Shown: positions 1 to 8,796 of the stretch, one piece after another
How positions within the stretch are numbered: the first letter of the stretch is position 1
Layout of the letters: every line of letters starts with the position of its first letter
DNA from: Streptomyces sp. Ag109_O5-1
GTDB taxonomy: Bacteria; Actinomycetota; Actinomycetes; Streptomycetales; Streptomycetaceae
DNA: 64,000 bases
Reading direction: 5' to 3'
Assembly (NCBI RefSeq): GCF_003814875.1
Contig: NZ_RKQF01000001.1
Location: 8,618,001 to 8,682,000 of the forward strand
Made by a program: the position numbers and the translations under genes
The notes under the pieces: generated by a model
What the model was told of the DNA's origin: nothing
Seen by the model: only the letters and a program-made list of their open reading frames with translations
Databases searched by the model: none

Positions 1-455
1 GCCAGGTGGGCAGACAGGTCGTGCTGACGCACGAGACGACCCATGTGGCGACCCGCGCCCGCACCACGCCCGCCACCCCCCTCTGGCTCTCCGAGGGGTA
101 CGCCGACTGGATCGGCTATCTCCACACCGGCCGCACCCCGACCGAGGCGGCCCCCGAACTCGCCCGCGCCGTCCAGGGCGGAGAGGTCCCGGCCGGCCTT
201 CCGGCGGACAAGGACTTCGGCTTCACCGACGACCCCACCAAGCTGGCCCAGGCCTACGAGGGCGGCTGGCTGGCCTGCCGGATGATCGCCGCCCACTGGG
301 GCGAGGAACGGCTCGGCGCCTTCTACCGGGCCGTCGGCGCGCACAAGGAGCGGGCCGGCGCGGTGGAGGACGCCCTCCGGAAGGAACTCGGCACCACCCT
401 GACGGACTTCACCGAGCGCTGGCGGGAGTATCTGCCGGATCAGCTCGGCGGCTGA
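1..455 (+). CDS. C-terminal part of a zinc metallopeptidase-like protein (5' end outside window)
   Basis: The reading frame is open from the window edge and ends at a TGA at 453-455, so this is the C-terminal roughly 150 residues of a longer protein. It contains HETTH, matching the HExxH zinc site, followed about 20 residues later by WLSEGYADW, whose Glu is the expected third zinc ligand of a gluzincin. The remainder (GGWLACRMIAAHWGEERLGAFYRAV) is typical of the helical C-terminus of DUF4157/M1-like secreted peptidase-like proteins in actinomycetes. The N-terminus, any signal peptide and the exact family cannot be seen. Its 3' end overlaps the convergent PadR-like remnant by 16 bp. Confidence 0.7.
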   Translation, partial: QVGRQVVLTHETTHVATRARTTPATPLWLSEGYADWIGYLHTGRTPTEAAPELARAVQGGEVPAGLPADKDFGFTDDPTKLAQAYEGGWLACRMIAAHWGEERLGAFYRAVGAHKERAGAVEDALRKELGTTLTDFTERWREYLPDQLGG

Positions 456-805
456 GCCAGCCGCTCGATCGCCTCCTTCCGCCAGGCCCGCTCGGCGGTG
501 CCGGTCGCCCGTGCGACCCGCCGTATCCCCTCCCGGAAGAGATCCCTGCTCTCCGCCGCCCGCACCGGCTCGCCGTCCCGGTAGAAGAAGCCCGACGGTG
601 CCTCCAGGAAGTCGATCCGCGGCCGCAGCACGGCCGCCTGCGCCGCGGGGTCGGGGAGGTGGCGCAGGAAGGCCAGGACCGTGTTGAAGCGGACGTGGTC
701 GGTGATCTCGGCCTGCTTGGGCGCGCGCAGCCGGTCGAGCAGCTCCGACCGCCCCTTCTCGGTCCGGCGATCACGCGGCTGGTCGCGGCCGGCAATCGCC
801 CACAC
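440..805 (-). pseudogene. PadR-family regulator remnant, C-terminal domain only
   Basis: The frame reads TEKGRSELLDRLRAPK, then LPDPAAQAAVLRPRIDFLE and a closing helical region. This resembles the end of the PadR winged helix followed by its C-terminal dimerisation helices (Vir_act_alpha_C). The winged-helix DNA-binding domain, about 70-80 residues, is missing. Only 93 bp separate this frame from the stop of the next gene upstream, too short to hold it, and the first residues (VWAIAGRDQPRD) look unrelated. I infer a 5' deletion that left a non-functional remnant. A short expressed dimerisation peptide is possible but less likely. It converges on the metallopeptidase gene and overlaps it. Confidence 0.5.
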
Positions 806-898
806 CCTGTCCGGGCCAGGGCTGCCCGGGATCTGTCCGGCCCTGGTTCTGGGGATGGGCGTGCAGTGCGCGGCTGTCGTGGTGCTGCTGTCCCGGGC

Positions 899-2119
899 TC
901 AGGAGGAGACCGAGTTCTCCTTGGCCCGGGCGGCCTGAGGGGGGAACGGGGCGACGGGATCGTCGGCCGCGGTGGAGCGCCACAGCGCCCGGGCCGCCGT
1001 GACCGTCGCCGCGACCAGCAGGCCGTTGCGCAGGAGCAGCAGCGTGACGCCGTACCAGTCGCTCGCGACCACGTGCGCGAAGCCGGCCGGGAACTCCAGG
1101 ACCGTCACGAAGGAAGCCAGCACGACCAGCACCGCCGGCACGGTCATCCGGCCGGCCCGGAAGCACAGGCAGACGGCGGCCAGGCCCACCAGCCACACCA
1201 TGTACTGCGGGCTGATCACCCGGCTGGTGACCGTGAACATCAGTACGGCGGTGAAGGCGGCGTCCGCGAGCGTGTGGTTCCGGAAGCGGACCGCCGACAG
1301 CCGCCACAGCAGCAGCCAGCCGAAGGCGAGCACGGTCAGCAGCAGGGCCGCCGTGCTCACCGCCTTCACATGCGGGCCCAGGAATTCGATCGACCCGTAG
1401 TTGAGCAGTACCTGGCCGTGCCAGCCGTAGTGCCGGGCGATGTGGAAGACCAGCGCGCCGAGCGACTCCACCTCGGTGCCCCGGTCCCGCTGGAACGTCA
1501 GGAAGGAGAACGCACCGGGCATGGCCACCGCGAACAGCCCGCCGACCGCACCCGCGGTGACCGCCGCCGACACCCAGGCCCGCCGCCGTACGGCACCCAC
1601 AAGGAGCAGGGCCGGCCACACCTTGACCATCGCGCCGAAGCCCACCAGGGCGCCCATGATCCTCGGATGTCTGGCCCCGGCGAGCAGCGCGGCGACCGCG
1701 ACCGCGGTGACCATCAGGTCGTAGCGGGCGTAGACGGTCGGGCCGAGGAGCGGCACGCCGAGCACCCAGACCCAGGCGCCGCGCAGGGTGCGGCCGGGGC
1801 GCAGGCCCGTGTAGAGGAGGAGGACCAGGACCGCCAGGTCGGCGAGGAAGGCCAGGACGAAGAAGGCGGTCGGATAGTCCAGGAAGGGCAGCAGCCCGGG
1901 GGAGAGGATCGCCAGGGCCGCTGCGGGCGGGTACTGCCAGGTGACGTCGTCCAGGGGGAACGTTCCGTGGCGCAGCACCTCGTACCAGCCCTGGTAGATC
2001 ACCGACACGTCGGTCGTGACGTCCGCGCCCGGGAACACGAACACCTTCAGGACGAACAGCAGCAGCACCAGCCGGCTGGCTCCCCAGATGACCAGCAGCA
2101 ACGCCAGGGCACGCTTCAC
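899..2119 (-). CDS. GT87-family polyprenyl-phosphomannose-dependent mannosyltransferase
   Basis: This is a 406-residue polytopic membrane protein with about ten hydrophobic helices. An early DVSVIYQGWYEVLRHG...WQYPPAA stretch matches the catalytic Asp/loop region of GT-C enzymes, and SPQYMVWL near residue 304 is the conserved QY-WL signature of GT87 (DUF2029). Such enzymes transfer mannose or arabinose from polyprenyl-phosphate donors on the outer membrane face; the M. tuberculosis relative Rv2181 is an alpha-1,2-mannosyltransferase of PIM/LAM synthesis. I chose GTG 2119 because GGACGGG lies just upstream and translation begins immediately before the first membrane helix. Longer starts back to 2206 give an unconserved basic leader. 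It is divergent from the GT4 gene. The exact acceptor is unknown. Confidence 0.8.
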   Translation of the reverse strand: MKRALALLLVIWGASRLVLLLFVLKVFVFPGADVTTDVSVIYQGWYEVLRHGTFPLDDVTWQYPPAAALAILSPGLLPFLDYPTAFFVLAFLADLAVLVLLLYTGLRPGRTLRGAWVWVLGVPLLGPTVYARYDLMVTAVAVAALLAGARHPRIMGALVGFGAMVKVWPALLLVGAVRRRAWVSAAVTAGAVGGLFAVAMPGAFSFLTFQRDRGTEVESLGALVFHIARHYGWHGQVLLNYGSIEFLGPHVKAVSTAALLLTVLAFGWLLLWRLSAVRFRNHTLADAAFTAVLMFTVTSRVISPQYMVWLVGLAAVCLCFRAGRMTVPAVLVVLASFVTVLEFPAGFAHVVASDWYGVTLLLLRNGLLVAATVTAARALWRSTAADDPVAPFPPQAARAKENSVSS

Positions 2120-2247
2120 GCCCGTCCTGTCCACTTGAGCCCCTGTCCGTCGGCGTGCTGTGTCGAGTGGGCCACATGATCCCCCGTCGCCCTGTGCGGC
2201 GGCCATGAAGCACGGCCGAACACACTGTGCGGGTAAGGTCTGCGGCG

Positions 2248-3390
2248 ATGCACAAGACCCTCATCGTGACGAACGACTTCCCGCCCAGGCCGGGCGGCAT
2301 CCAGGCCTTCCTCCACAATATGGCGCTGCGCCTGGACCCCGAGCGGCTGGTCGTCTACGCGTCCACGTGGAAGCGGAGCCGGGAGGGCGTCGAGGCGACC
2401 GCCGAGTTCGACGCGGAGCAGCCCTTCACCGTCGTGCGCGATCGTACGACGATGCTGCTGCCGACGCCGGGGGCGACCCGGACGGCGGTCGGGCTGCTGC
2501 GGGAGCACGGGTGCACGTCCGTATGGTTCGGGGCGGCGGCTCCGCTGGGGCTGATGGCGCCGGCGCTGCGGAAGGCGGGCGCCGAGCGGCTGGTCGCCAC
2601 CACCCACGGGCACGAGGCCGGCTGGGCCCAGCTGCCCGCCGCGCGGCAGCTGCTCCGGCGGATCGGGGACGCGACCGACACGATCACCTATCTCGGCGAG
2701 TACACGCGGTCCCGGATCGCCGGCGCGCTCGGTGCGGAGGCGGCGGGGCGGATGGTGCAGCTGCCGCCGGGGGTGGACGAGAAGACGTTCCATCCCGGGT
2801 CGGGGGGCGATGGGGTGCGGGCGCGCCTCGGACTCACCGACCGGCCGGTGGTCGTGTGCGTGTCGCGGCTGGTGCCGCGCAAGGGGCAGGACACGCTGAT
2901 CCTCGCGATGCCGCTGATCCTGGCCGCCGAGCCGGACGCGGTGCTGCTGATCGTGGGCGGCGGGCCGTACGAGGGTGATCTGAGGCGGCTCGCGCGGGAG
3001 ACCGGGGTGGAGGCGTCCGTGCGGTTCACGGGGGCCGTGCCCTGGGCCGAGCTGCCCGCGCACTTCGGTGCGGGGGACGTGTTCGCGATGCCCTGCCGGA
3101 CCCGGCGGGGCGGGCTGGACGTGGAGGGGCTCGGGATCGTGTACCTGGAGGCCTCGGCGACCGGGTTGCCGGTGGTGGCGGGGGACTCCGGGGGCGCGCC
3201 GGACGCGGTGCTGGACGGGGAGACCGGGTGGGTCGTGCGGGGCGGGTCGGCCGAGGAGGCCGCCGAGCGGATCGTCGTGCTGCTGGGGGACGCGGAGTTG
3301 CGGCGGCGGATGGGGGAGCGGGGGCGGCAGTGGGTGGAGGAGAAGTGGCGGTGGGACCTTCTCGCGGAGAGGCTCAAGGAGCTCCTGTAA
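2248..3390 (+). CDS. pimB: GT4-family mannosyltransferase, PimB-like
   Basis: A 380-residue GT-B glycosyltransferase. The N-terminal domain starts HKTLIVTNDFPPRPGGIQ, with the glycine-rich acceptor loop. The C-terminal domain has VSRLVPRKGQD, the donor-phosphate Arg/Lys pair, and EGLGIVYLEASATGLPVVAGDSGGAPD, the E-x7-E donor-sugar motif. The protein is close in layout to PimB', which adds the second mannose from GDP-mannose to phosphatidylinositol monomannoside on the cytoplasmic side of the membrane. ATG 2248 follows GTAAGG; an earlier in-frame GTG at 2227 has no better site. Divergence from a GT87 gene and the nearby FadD15, SRPBCC, ArsA and PlsC genes fit a lipoglycan/membrane-lipid neighbourhood. 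Acceptor specificity is inferred from relatives. Confidence 0.8.
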   Translation: MHKTLIVTNDFPPRPGGIQAFLHNMALRLDPERLVVYASTWKRSREGVEATAEFDAEQPFTVVRDRTTMLLPTPGATRTAVGLLREHGCTSVWFGAAAPLGLMAPALRKAGAERLVATTHGHEAGWAQLPAARQLLRRIGDATDTITYLGEYTRSRIAGALGAEAAGRMVQLPPGVDEKTFHPGSGGDGVRARLGLTDRPVVVCVSRLVPRKGQDTLILAMPLILAAEPDAVLLIVGGGPYEGDLRRLARETGVEASVRFTGAVPWAELPAHFGAGDVFAMPCRTRRGGLDVEGLGIVYLEASATGLPVVAGDSGGAPDAVLDGETGWVVRGGSAEEAAERIVVLLGDAELRRRMGERGRQWVEEKWRWDLLAERLKELL

Positions 3391-3466
3391 AAGTCTGTTT
3401 CAAGGGCTTGCGGCAAACGTCGCCGTACCCCTAGGCGGAACCGGAAAATCCGCACATGCTGCGCGC

Positions 3467-5101
3467 ATGACAGCAAAACTGATGCAGCGTCAGCTGACGA
3501 GACGTCATATCCTGGGCATGATCGCCCTCCAGACCGCCGCCGCGGCCGGTCTCACCCGTATCGGGCTCCAGTCGGCGCAGGCCGCCGAGGAGGCCGCAGC
3601 CGTCGACAACGCGCCCGCGATCGTGGTCGGTTCGGGCTACGGCGGGGCCGTGGCCGCGCTCCGGCTCGGCCAGGCGGGCGTACAGACCCTCATGATCGAG
3701 ATGGGCCAGCTGTGGAACACGGCCGGCTCCGACGGCAAGATCTTCTGTTCCACCGCCGCCCCGGACAAGCGGTCCATGTGGTTCAAGACCCGGACCGAGG
3801 CGCCGCTCGCCACCTTCCTCTGGCTGGACGTCGTCAACAAGGACATCACCGCCTATCCGGGAGTGCTCGACCGGGTGCACTACGACAACATGTCCGTGTA
3901 CGTGGGGCGCGGTGTGGGCGGCGGGTCGCTGGTCAACGGGGGGATGGCGGTCACCCCGCGCCAGTCGTACTTCACCGAGCAGTTCCCGACCGTGGACGCG
4001 AGCGCGATGTACAACACGTACTTCCCGCGCGCCCGCACCATGCTCGGCGTCAACACCGTCGACGCCACCTGGTTCGAGTCGACCGAGTGGTACCAGTTCA
4101 CCCGGACCTCGCGGAAGGCCGCCGCCAACACCGGGCTCACGACCACCTTCGTGCCCAACGTCTACGACTTCGGGTACATGCAGCAGGAGGCCGCCGGAAC
4201 CGCCACCAAGTCCGCGCTCGCCCAGGAGGTCATCTACGGCAACAACTTTGGCAAGAAGAGCCTCGACAAGACCTATCTGGCCGCCGCCCTCGGCACCGGC
4301 AACGTCACCATCCACACCATGGAGAAGGTCAAGGCGGTCACGCGGGCGAGCGACGGGTCGTACCTGCTGAGCGTGGACCGGATCGACACGAGCGGGGCCG
4401 TCGTGGAGAGCAAGCAGTACAGCTGTACCTACCTGTTCCTGGGAGGCGGCAGTCTCGGGACCACCGAACTGCTCGTCCGGGCCCGGGACACCGGTGCGCT
4501 GCCCGCCCTCAACTCCAGTGTGGGCGCCGGATGGAGCACCAACGGCAACACCATGCTCGGGCGCGCCAACCACATCTGGGACACCACCGGGGCCAACCAG
4601 GCGACCATGCCGGTCATGGGCATCGACGACTGGGCCAACACCGACAACCCGGTCTTCGCGGAGATCGCCCCGCTGCCCATCGGGTTCGAGACCTGGGTGA
4701 GCCTCTATCTGGCGATCACCAAGAACCCCCAACGGGCCTCGTTCACCTACGACTCCGCGAGCGACGGGGTGAAGCTGGGCTGGACCGCCGCCCAGAGCGC
4801 GGTCTCGGTCGCCATGGCCAAGAAGCTCTTCGACCGGATCAACGCGGCCAACGCGACGATCTACCGGTACGACCTGTTCGGCTCGTCCAGCAAGGTGTTC
4901 GCCGACGACTTCTGCTACCACCCGCTGGGCGGCTGTGTGCTGGGCCAGGCGACCGACGACTACGGCCGGGTGAAGGGGTATTCGAAGCTGTACGTCACGG
5001 ACGGCTCACTGGTCCCCGGGAACATCGGTGTGAACCCGTTCGTGACCATCACCGCGCTCGCCGAGCGGACGATGGAACGGGTTCTCGCCGAGGACATGTG
5101 A
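3467..5101 (+). CDS. choA: Secreted cholesterol oxidase (GMC family, type I)
   Basis: The 544-residue protein begins with a Tat-type export signal (RQLTRRHILG, hydrophobic stretch, cleavage near AQA-AEE), followed by the FAD-binding motif VVGSGYGGAVAALRLGQAG. Sequence blocks such as YVGRGVGGGSLVNGGMAV, FCYHPLGGCVLG and GVNPFVTITALAER match the well-studied Streptomyces cholesterol oxidase. The catalytic Glu, His and Asn are present as E399, H485 and N523, each 38 positions later than in the reference numbering (361, 447, 485). It oxidises and isomerises 3-beta-hydroxysterols to 3-keto-4-ene steroids outside the cell. No good ribosome site precedes ATG 3467, so the start is less certain than the function. 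It sits between two genes that are adjacent in other actinobacteria, which suggests insertion. Confidence 0.93.
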   Translation: MTAKLMQRQLTRRHILGMIALQTAAAAGLTRIGLQSAQAAEEAAAVDNAPAIVVGSGYGGAVAALRLGQAGVQTLMIEMGQLWNTAGSDGKIFCSTAAPDKRSMWFKTRTEAPLATFLWLDVVNKDITAYPGVLDRVHYDNMSVYVGRGVGGGSLVNGGMAVTPRQSYFTEQFPTVDASAMYNTYFPRARTMLGVNTVDATWFESTEWYQFTRTSRKAAANTGLTTTFVPNVYDFGYMQQEAAGTATKSALAQEVIYGNNFGKKSLDKTYLAAALGTGNVTIHTMEKVKAVTRASDGSYLLSVDRIDTSGAVVESKQYSCTYLFLGGGSLGTTELLVRARDTGALPALNSSVGAGWSTNGNTMLGRANHIWDTTGANQATMPVMGIDDWANTDNPVFAEIAPLPIGFETWVSLYLAITKNPQRASFTYDSASDGVKLGWTAAQSAVSVAMAKKLFDRINAANATIYRYDLFGSSSKVFADDFCYHPLGGCVLGQATDDYGRVKGYSKLYVTDGSLVPGNIGVNPFVTITALAERTMERVLAEDM

Positions 5102-5114
5102 GCCGAGGGCCGTA

Positions 5115-6911
5115 CTACTTCGCGTAGATGGCCTCGATCTCGTCCGCGTAGTCCTTCGCCACCACGTTGCGCTTGAGCTTCAGGGACGGCGTCAGGTGGC
5201 CCGAATCCTCCGAGAACTGGGAGGACAGAATGCGGAACTTCCGCACCGATTCCGCCTTCGACACCGCGGCGTTGCCGTCGTCGACAGCGGCCTGGATCGC
5301 CGCGATCAGATCCGGGTCGTCGCGCAGCGACGCCGCGGTGGCACCCGCCGGCTTGCCGTGGTCGGCCGCCCAACGGCCCAGGAACTCCTCGTCGATGGTG
5401 ACCAGCGCGCCCACGAACGGCCGCCCGTCGCCCACCACCATGCACTCCGCGACCAGCGCGTGCGCGCGGATCCGGTCCTCGATCACGGCCGGGGCGACGT
5501 TCTTGCCGCCCGCGGTGACGATGATCTCCTTCTTGCGGCCGGTGATCCTGAGGTAGCCGTCCTCGTCGAGGGTGCCGATGTCACCCGTGTGGAACCAGCC
5601 GTCGGCCAGCGCGTCGGCGGTCGCGGCCTCGTTGTTCCAGTAGCCCTTGAACAGGTGCTCGCCGTGCAGCAGTACCTCGCCGTCGTCCGCGATCCGGATG
5701 ACCGAGCCCGGCAGCGGCTGCCCGACCGTGCCGATCTTCTGCCGGTCCCAGGGGTTGAACGCGGTCGCCGCACAGGACTCGGTCAGGCCGTAGCCCTCCA
5801 GGACCGTGAAGCCGATGCCGCGGAAGAAGTGGCCGAGGCGTTCGCCCAGCGGGGCACCGCCGGAGATGGCGTACTCGCCCTTGCCGCCGAGCACCGCGCG
5901 CAGCTTGCTGTAGACCAGCTTGTCGAAGGTCCGGTACTTGATCTTCAGGCCGAGGGACGGGCCCGCCGGGGTGTCCAGCGCCTTGCTGTACGTGATCGCG
6001 GTGTCCGCGGCCTTGTCGAAGATCTTGCCCTTGCCGTCCGCCTGCGCCTTGGCACGCGCCGAGTTGTAGACCTTCTCGAACACGCGCGGGACGCCGAGGA
6101 TCAGCGTCGGCCGGAACGCGGCCAGTTCGTCGGTGAGGTTCTTGATGTCCGGGACGCAGCCCAGCTTGATCGGCGCCATCATCGGGGCGATCTGGACCAG
6201 CCGGCCGAAGACGTGCGCGAGCGGGAGGAAGAGCAGGACCGAACACTCACCGGTGCGGAACAACGGGCGCAGGCGCTCGACGATGTTGCCGCACTCGGCG
6301 AAGAAGCTGCGGTGGGTGAGGACACAGCCCTTGGGGCGGCCCGTCGTACCCGAGGTGTAGACGATGGTCGCCGGATCGTCGGCTCTCGCCTGCGAGCTGC
6401 GCTCGTCCACCGTGGCGTCGGTGACGCCCTGGCCGAGCCGGCCCAGCTCCTCCAGGCCGCCGGCCTCGATCTGCCAGACGTGCTTGAGGGCGGGCAGCGT
6501 CTCACGCACCGACTCGACGGTGGCCGTGTGGTTGTCGAGTTCGACGATGCAGGCGGTCGCGCCGGAGTCGCCGAGGATCCACTGCACCTGCTCCGGCGAG
6601 CTGGTCTCGTACACCGGTACGGTGACCGCGCCGGCGCTCCAGATCGCGAAGTCGAGGAGCGTCCACTCGTAGCGGGTGCGGGACATCAGGCCGACCCGGT
6701 CGCCCGGCTGGATGCCGGAGGCGATGAGGCCCTTGGCGGCCGCGTGCACCTCGGCCAGGAAGGTGGTGGCGGTCACGTCCTGCCACACACCCCCGACCTT
6801 GCGGGCCATGACGGCTACGTCGGGATGCTGCGCGGCGTTTCTGCGGACGATGTCGGTCAGATTGCCGTCCGCGGGGACCTCGTACAAAGCCGGAAGGCTG
6901 AACTCGCGCAA
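5115..6911 (-). CDS. Long-chain fatty acid--CoA ligase, FadD15-like
   Basis: A 598-residue ANL-superfamily enzyme. It carries the P-loop YTSGTTGRPKG near residue 186, the GYGLTES adenylate-binding motif, HTGDIG and the hinge/lysine region ITGRKKEIIVTAGGKNVAP. It would activate fatty acids to acyl-AMP and then acyl-CoA in the cytoplasm. Length and C-terminus (LKLKRNVVAKDYADEIEAIYAK) match the long FadD15/AMP-dependent synthetase type. Translation starts at TTG 6911, preceded by GAGGAG eight bases upstream. The gene converges on the cholesterol oxidase gene and is divergent from the phosphoesterase, with a 317-bp control region between them. Chain-length preference cannot be read from the sequence. 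Confidence 0.9.
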   Translation of the reverse strand: MREFSLPALYEVPADGNLTDIVRRNAAQHPDVAVMARKVGGVWQDVTATTFLAEVHAAAKGLIASGIQPGDRVGLMSRTRYEWTLLDFAIWSAGAVTVPVYETSSPEQVQWILGDSGATACIVELDNHTATVESVRETLPALKHVWQIEAGGLEELGRLGQGVTDATVDERSSQARADDPATIVYTSGTTGRPKGCVLTHRSFFAECGNIVERLRPLFRTGECSVLLFLPLAHVFGRLVQIAPMMAPIKLGCVPDIKNLTDELAAFRPTLILGVPRVFEKVYNSARAKAQADGKGKIFDKAADTAITYSKALDTPAGPSLGLKIKYRTFDKLVYSKLRAVLGGKGEYAISGGAPLGERLGHFFRGIGFTVLEGYGLTESCAATAFNPWDRQKIGTVGQPLPGSVIRIADDGEVLLHGEHLFKGYWNNEAATADALADGWFHTGDIGTLDEDGYLRITGRKKEIIVTAGGKNVAPAVIEDRIRAHALVAECMVVGDGRPFVGALVTIDEEFLGRWAADHGKPAGATAASLRDDPDLIAAIQAAVDDGNAAVSKAESVRKFRILSSQFSEDSGHLTPSLKLKRNVVAKDYADEIEAIYAK

Positions 6912-7228
6912 GACTGCTGCTCCTCATAGGGCGCCGACGCCACGACGTTGTGCGATGCGACGGTGCGGTCCAAGGCTCGGGCAGGTGCTCAGGCCTCACC
7001 CACGGGCCACATGATCCGTTGGTTGAAATCCTGAGCACGACTGGACTGCCCGGACGTTACCCGCCGGTATGGCTTCTTCGACAGGGGGTCCCGGCGAGAT
7101 GTTCGGTGCGTCACACAGGTTGGTGTTCCTTCGCGTACGGTAGTCCACCGCTTTAGTGACTGACCAGTAACCGCAGGTCCGCCCACCGCCTGTTCACAAG
7201 TGCATTGCCCGACCTACGCTTGATCACC
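6912..7228. promoter_or_regulatory. Divergent control region between the fadD-like and phosphoesterase genes
   Basis: This 317-bp stretch has no convincing gene. It holds the GAGGAG ribosome site for the TTG start at 6911. At 7159-7168 it contains ACTGACCAGT, an inverted repeat of ACTG/CAGT; the same ten bases occur on one strand of the TetR-type palindrome at 49976-49989. At 7193-7198 and 7215-7220 a TTCACA/TACGCT pair with a 16-nt spacer forms a candidate promoter for a leaderless phosphoesterase transcript beginning at or near ATG 7229. The promoter and operator assignments are inference. Confidence 0.4.
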
Positions 7229-8026
7229 ATGGCAGCCACACCCACCGGCCCCCGAAGGACCCGCGTCCACGTGGTCAGCGACGTGCACGGCAACACCCGT
7301 GACCTGGCCAGAGCCGGCGACGGCGCCGACGCCCTGATCTGTCTCGGCGACCTCGTCCTCTTCCTCGACTACGCCGACCACTCCCGCGGCATCTTCCCCG
7401 ACCTGTTCGGCGTCGAGAACGCCGACCGGCTCGTCGAACTCCGCACCGCCCGCCGCTTCGAGGAGGCGCGGGAGCTGGGAGCCCGGCTGTGGGGCGGGAT
7501 CGGGGTCGACCGGGCGACCGCGATAGAGAAGGCGGTGCGCAAGCAGTACGCCGAGACGTTCGCGGCGTTCCCGACGCCGACGTACGCCACCTACGGCAAT
7601 GTCGACATGCCGCCGCTGTGGCCGGAGTACGCGGGACCCGGAACGAGGTTCCTGGACGGCGAGCGGGTGGAGATCGGGGGACGGGTGTTCGGGTTCGTCG
7701 GCGGCGGGCTGCGGACGCCGATGCGGACCCCGTACGAGATCTCCGACGAGGAGTACGCGGCGAAGATCGAGGCGCTCGGCGAGGTCGACGTGCTGTGCAC
7801 GCACATCCCGCCGGAGGTGCCGGAGCTGGTGTACGACACGGTGGCGCGCCGTTTCGAGCGGGGGAGCCGGGCGCTGCTGGACGCCATCCGGCGTACCAGG
7901 CCGCGTTATTCGCTCTTCGGACATGTCCACCAGCCGCTGGTGAAGCGCATGCGGATCGGGGCCACCGAGTGCGTGAACGTCGGGCACTTCGCCGGTACCG
8001 GGCGGCCCTGGGTGCTGGAATGGTGA
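7229..8026 (+). CDS. Metallophosphoesterase family protein
   Basis: A 265-residue calcineurin-like phosphoesterase. The metal-binding motifs occur in order: DVHGN near the start, GDLV (GD), YGNVD (GN[HD]), THIPPE and finally GHVHQP (GHxH). Together they build a di-metal site that hydrolyses a phosphomonoester, phosphodiester or nucleotide; the substrate cannot be read from the sequence. ATG 7229 is preceded by TACGCT eight bases earlier and by no ribosome site, so a leaderless transcript is likely; an upstream TTG at 7205 is in frame but would lie ahead of that box. It precedes the SRPBCC gene on the same strand with a 128-bp gap. Confidence 0.8.
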   Translation: MAATPTGPRRTRVHVVSDVHGNTRDLARAGDGADALICLGDLVLFLDYADHSRGIFPDLFGVENADRLVELRTARRFEEARELGARLWGGIGVDRATAIEKAVRKQYAETFAAFPTPTYATYGNVDMPPLWPEYAGPGTRFLDGERVEIGGRVFGFVGGGLRTPMRTPYEISDEEYAAKIEALGEVDVLCTHIPPEVPELVYDTVARRFERGSRALLDAIRRTRPRYSLFGHVHQPLVKRMRIGATECVNVGHFAGTGRPWVLEW

Positions 8027-8154
8027 CAGCCCCGGACGAGGGGGTGAAGTCGGCTGGTCGGACGCGCGGTAGCCTTCACGCTGCACACGCGTGCGCACGC
8101 CCGCGCACGGTGGGCGTTTGTTCTTACCGGCCCGCATCTGGAGGAGCCACGGCG

Positions 8155-8595
8155 ATGGCGGAACACACCAGCTCGAGCATCACGATCGAGGCGGCCCCGG
8201 CCGACGTCATGGCGGTGATCGCCGACTTCGCCCGGTACCCGGACTGGACCGGTGAGGTGAAGGAGGCGGAGGTGCTGAAGACCGACGCCAAGGGCCGGGC
8301 CGAGCAGGTCCGTCTGGTCATGGACGCCGGTGCGATCAAGGACGACCAGACGCTGGGCTACACGTGGACCGGTGACAACGAGGTCTCCTGGACGCTGGTG
8401 AAGTCGCAGATGCTGCGGTCGCTGGACGGGTCGTACCTGCTGAAGCCGGCCGGGGCGGGGGCGACCGAGGTCACGTACTCGCTGACGGTGGACGTGAAGA
8501 TCCCGATGCTGGGGATGATCAAGCGCAAGGCCGAGAAGGTCATCATCGACCGGGCGCTGGCGGGCTTGAAGAAGCGCGTGGAGTCGGGCGAGTAG
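8155..8595 (+). CDS. SRPBCC (START-like) family protein
   Basis: The 146-residue protein fits the Polyketide_cyc2/SRPBCC fold: beta strand SSSITIEAAPADVMAVIADFARYPDW at the N-terminus, an amphipathic middle, and a long C-terminal helix (KRKAEKVIIDRALAGLKKRVES) that would cap a hydrophobic pocket. GGAGGAG at 8140-8146 fixes ATG 8155. Relatives include M. tuberculosis Rv2185c, which lies in the same neighbourhood of FadD15 and an ArsA-like gene. The family binds or transports hydrophobic ligands; no catalytic residues can be assigned. The conserved context suggests a role in lipid handling, but that is inference. Confidence 0.82.
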   Translation: MAEHTSSSITIEAAPADVMAVIADFARYPDWTGEVKEAEVLKTDAKGRAEQVRLVMDAGAIKDDQTLGYTWTGDNEVSWTLVKSQMLRSLDGSYLLKPAGAGATEVTYSLTVDVKIPMLGMIKRKAEKVIIDRALAGLKKRVESGE

Positions 8596-8603
8596 TCGTT
8601 CGG

Positions 8604-8650
8604 CTGCGGGTGGGTGGGGGCTGGTCGCGCAGTTCCCCGCGCCCCTGGGT
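8604..8650. repeat. Streptomyces-type intergenic G/C repeat
   Basis: Downstream of the SRPBCC gene a run of G triplets is followed by CTGGTCGCGCAGTTCCCCGC and then GCCCC. I recognise this phrase as a very common intergenic element of streptomycete chromosomes, usually found after genes and able to fold G-rich against C-rich sides. A diverged relative in the opposite direction seems to lie at about 11664-11720. It may help end transcription. Copy number across the genome cannot be judged here. Confidence 0.4.
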
Positions 8651-8796
8651 AACTCAGCTGCGGGCATGCGTGCCTCCCCCAGAGGAGGACCCCAGGCGGC
8701 ACGGGTGGGCGCAGCGGCACCCTGCCGACGCCGGTAAGTGCCCCCCAGGCCAGCCACAGCGAGGGCTCACCTGGACGTCCGTTACGGTTCACCCTC

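Noticed and set aside
3431..4921. Minus-strand open frame opposite cholesterol oxidase
   Set aside because: Low-complexity Gly/Val/Arg translation; the sense strand matches a known enzyme from end to end.
8604..8625. Possible G-quadruplex
   Set aside because: Only three clear G-runs of three or more precede the CTGG; a fourth run at close distance is missing.
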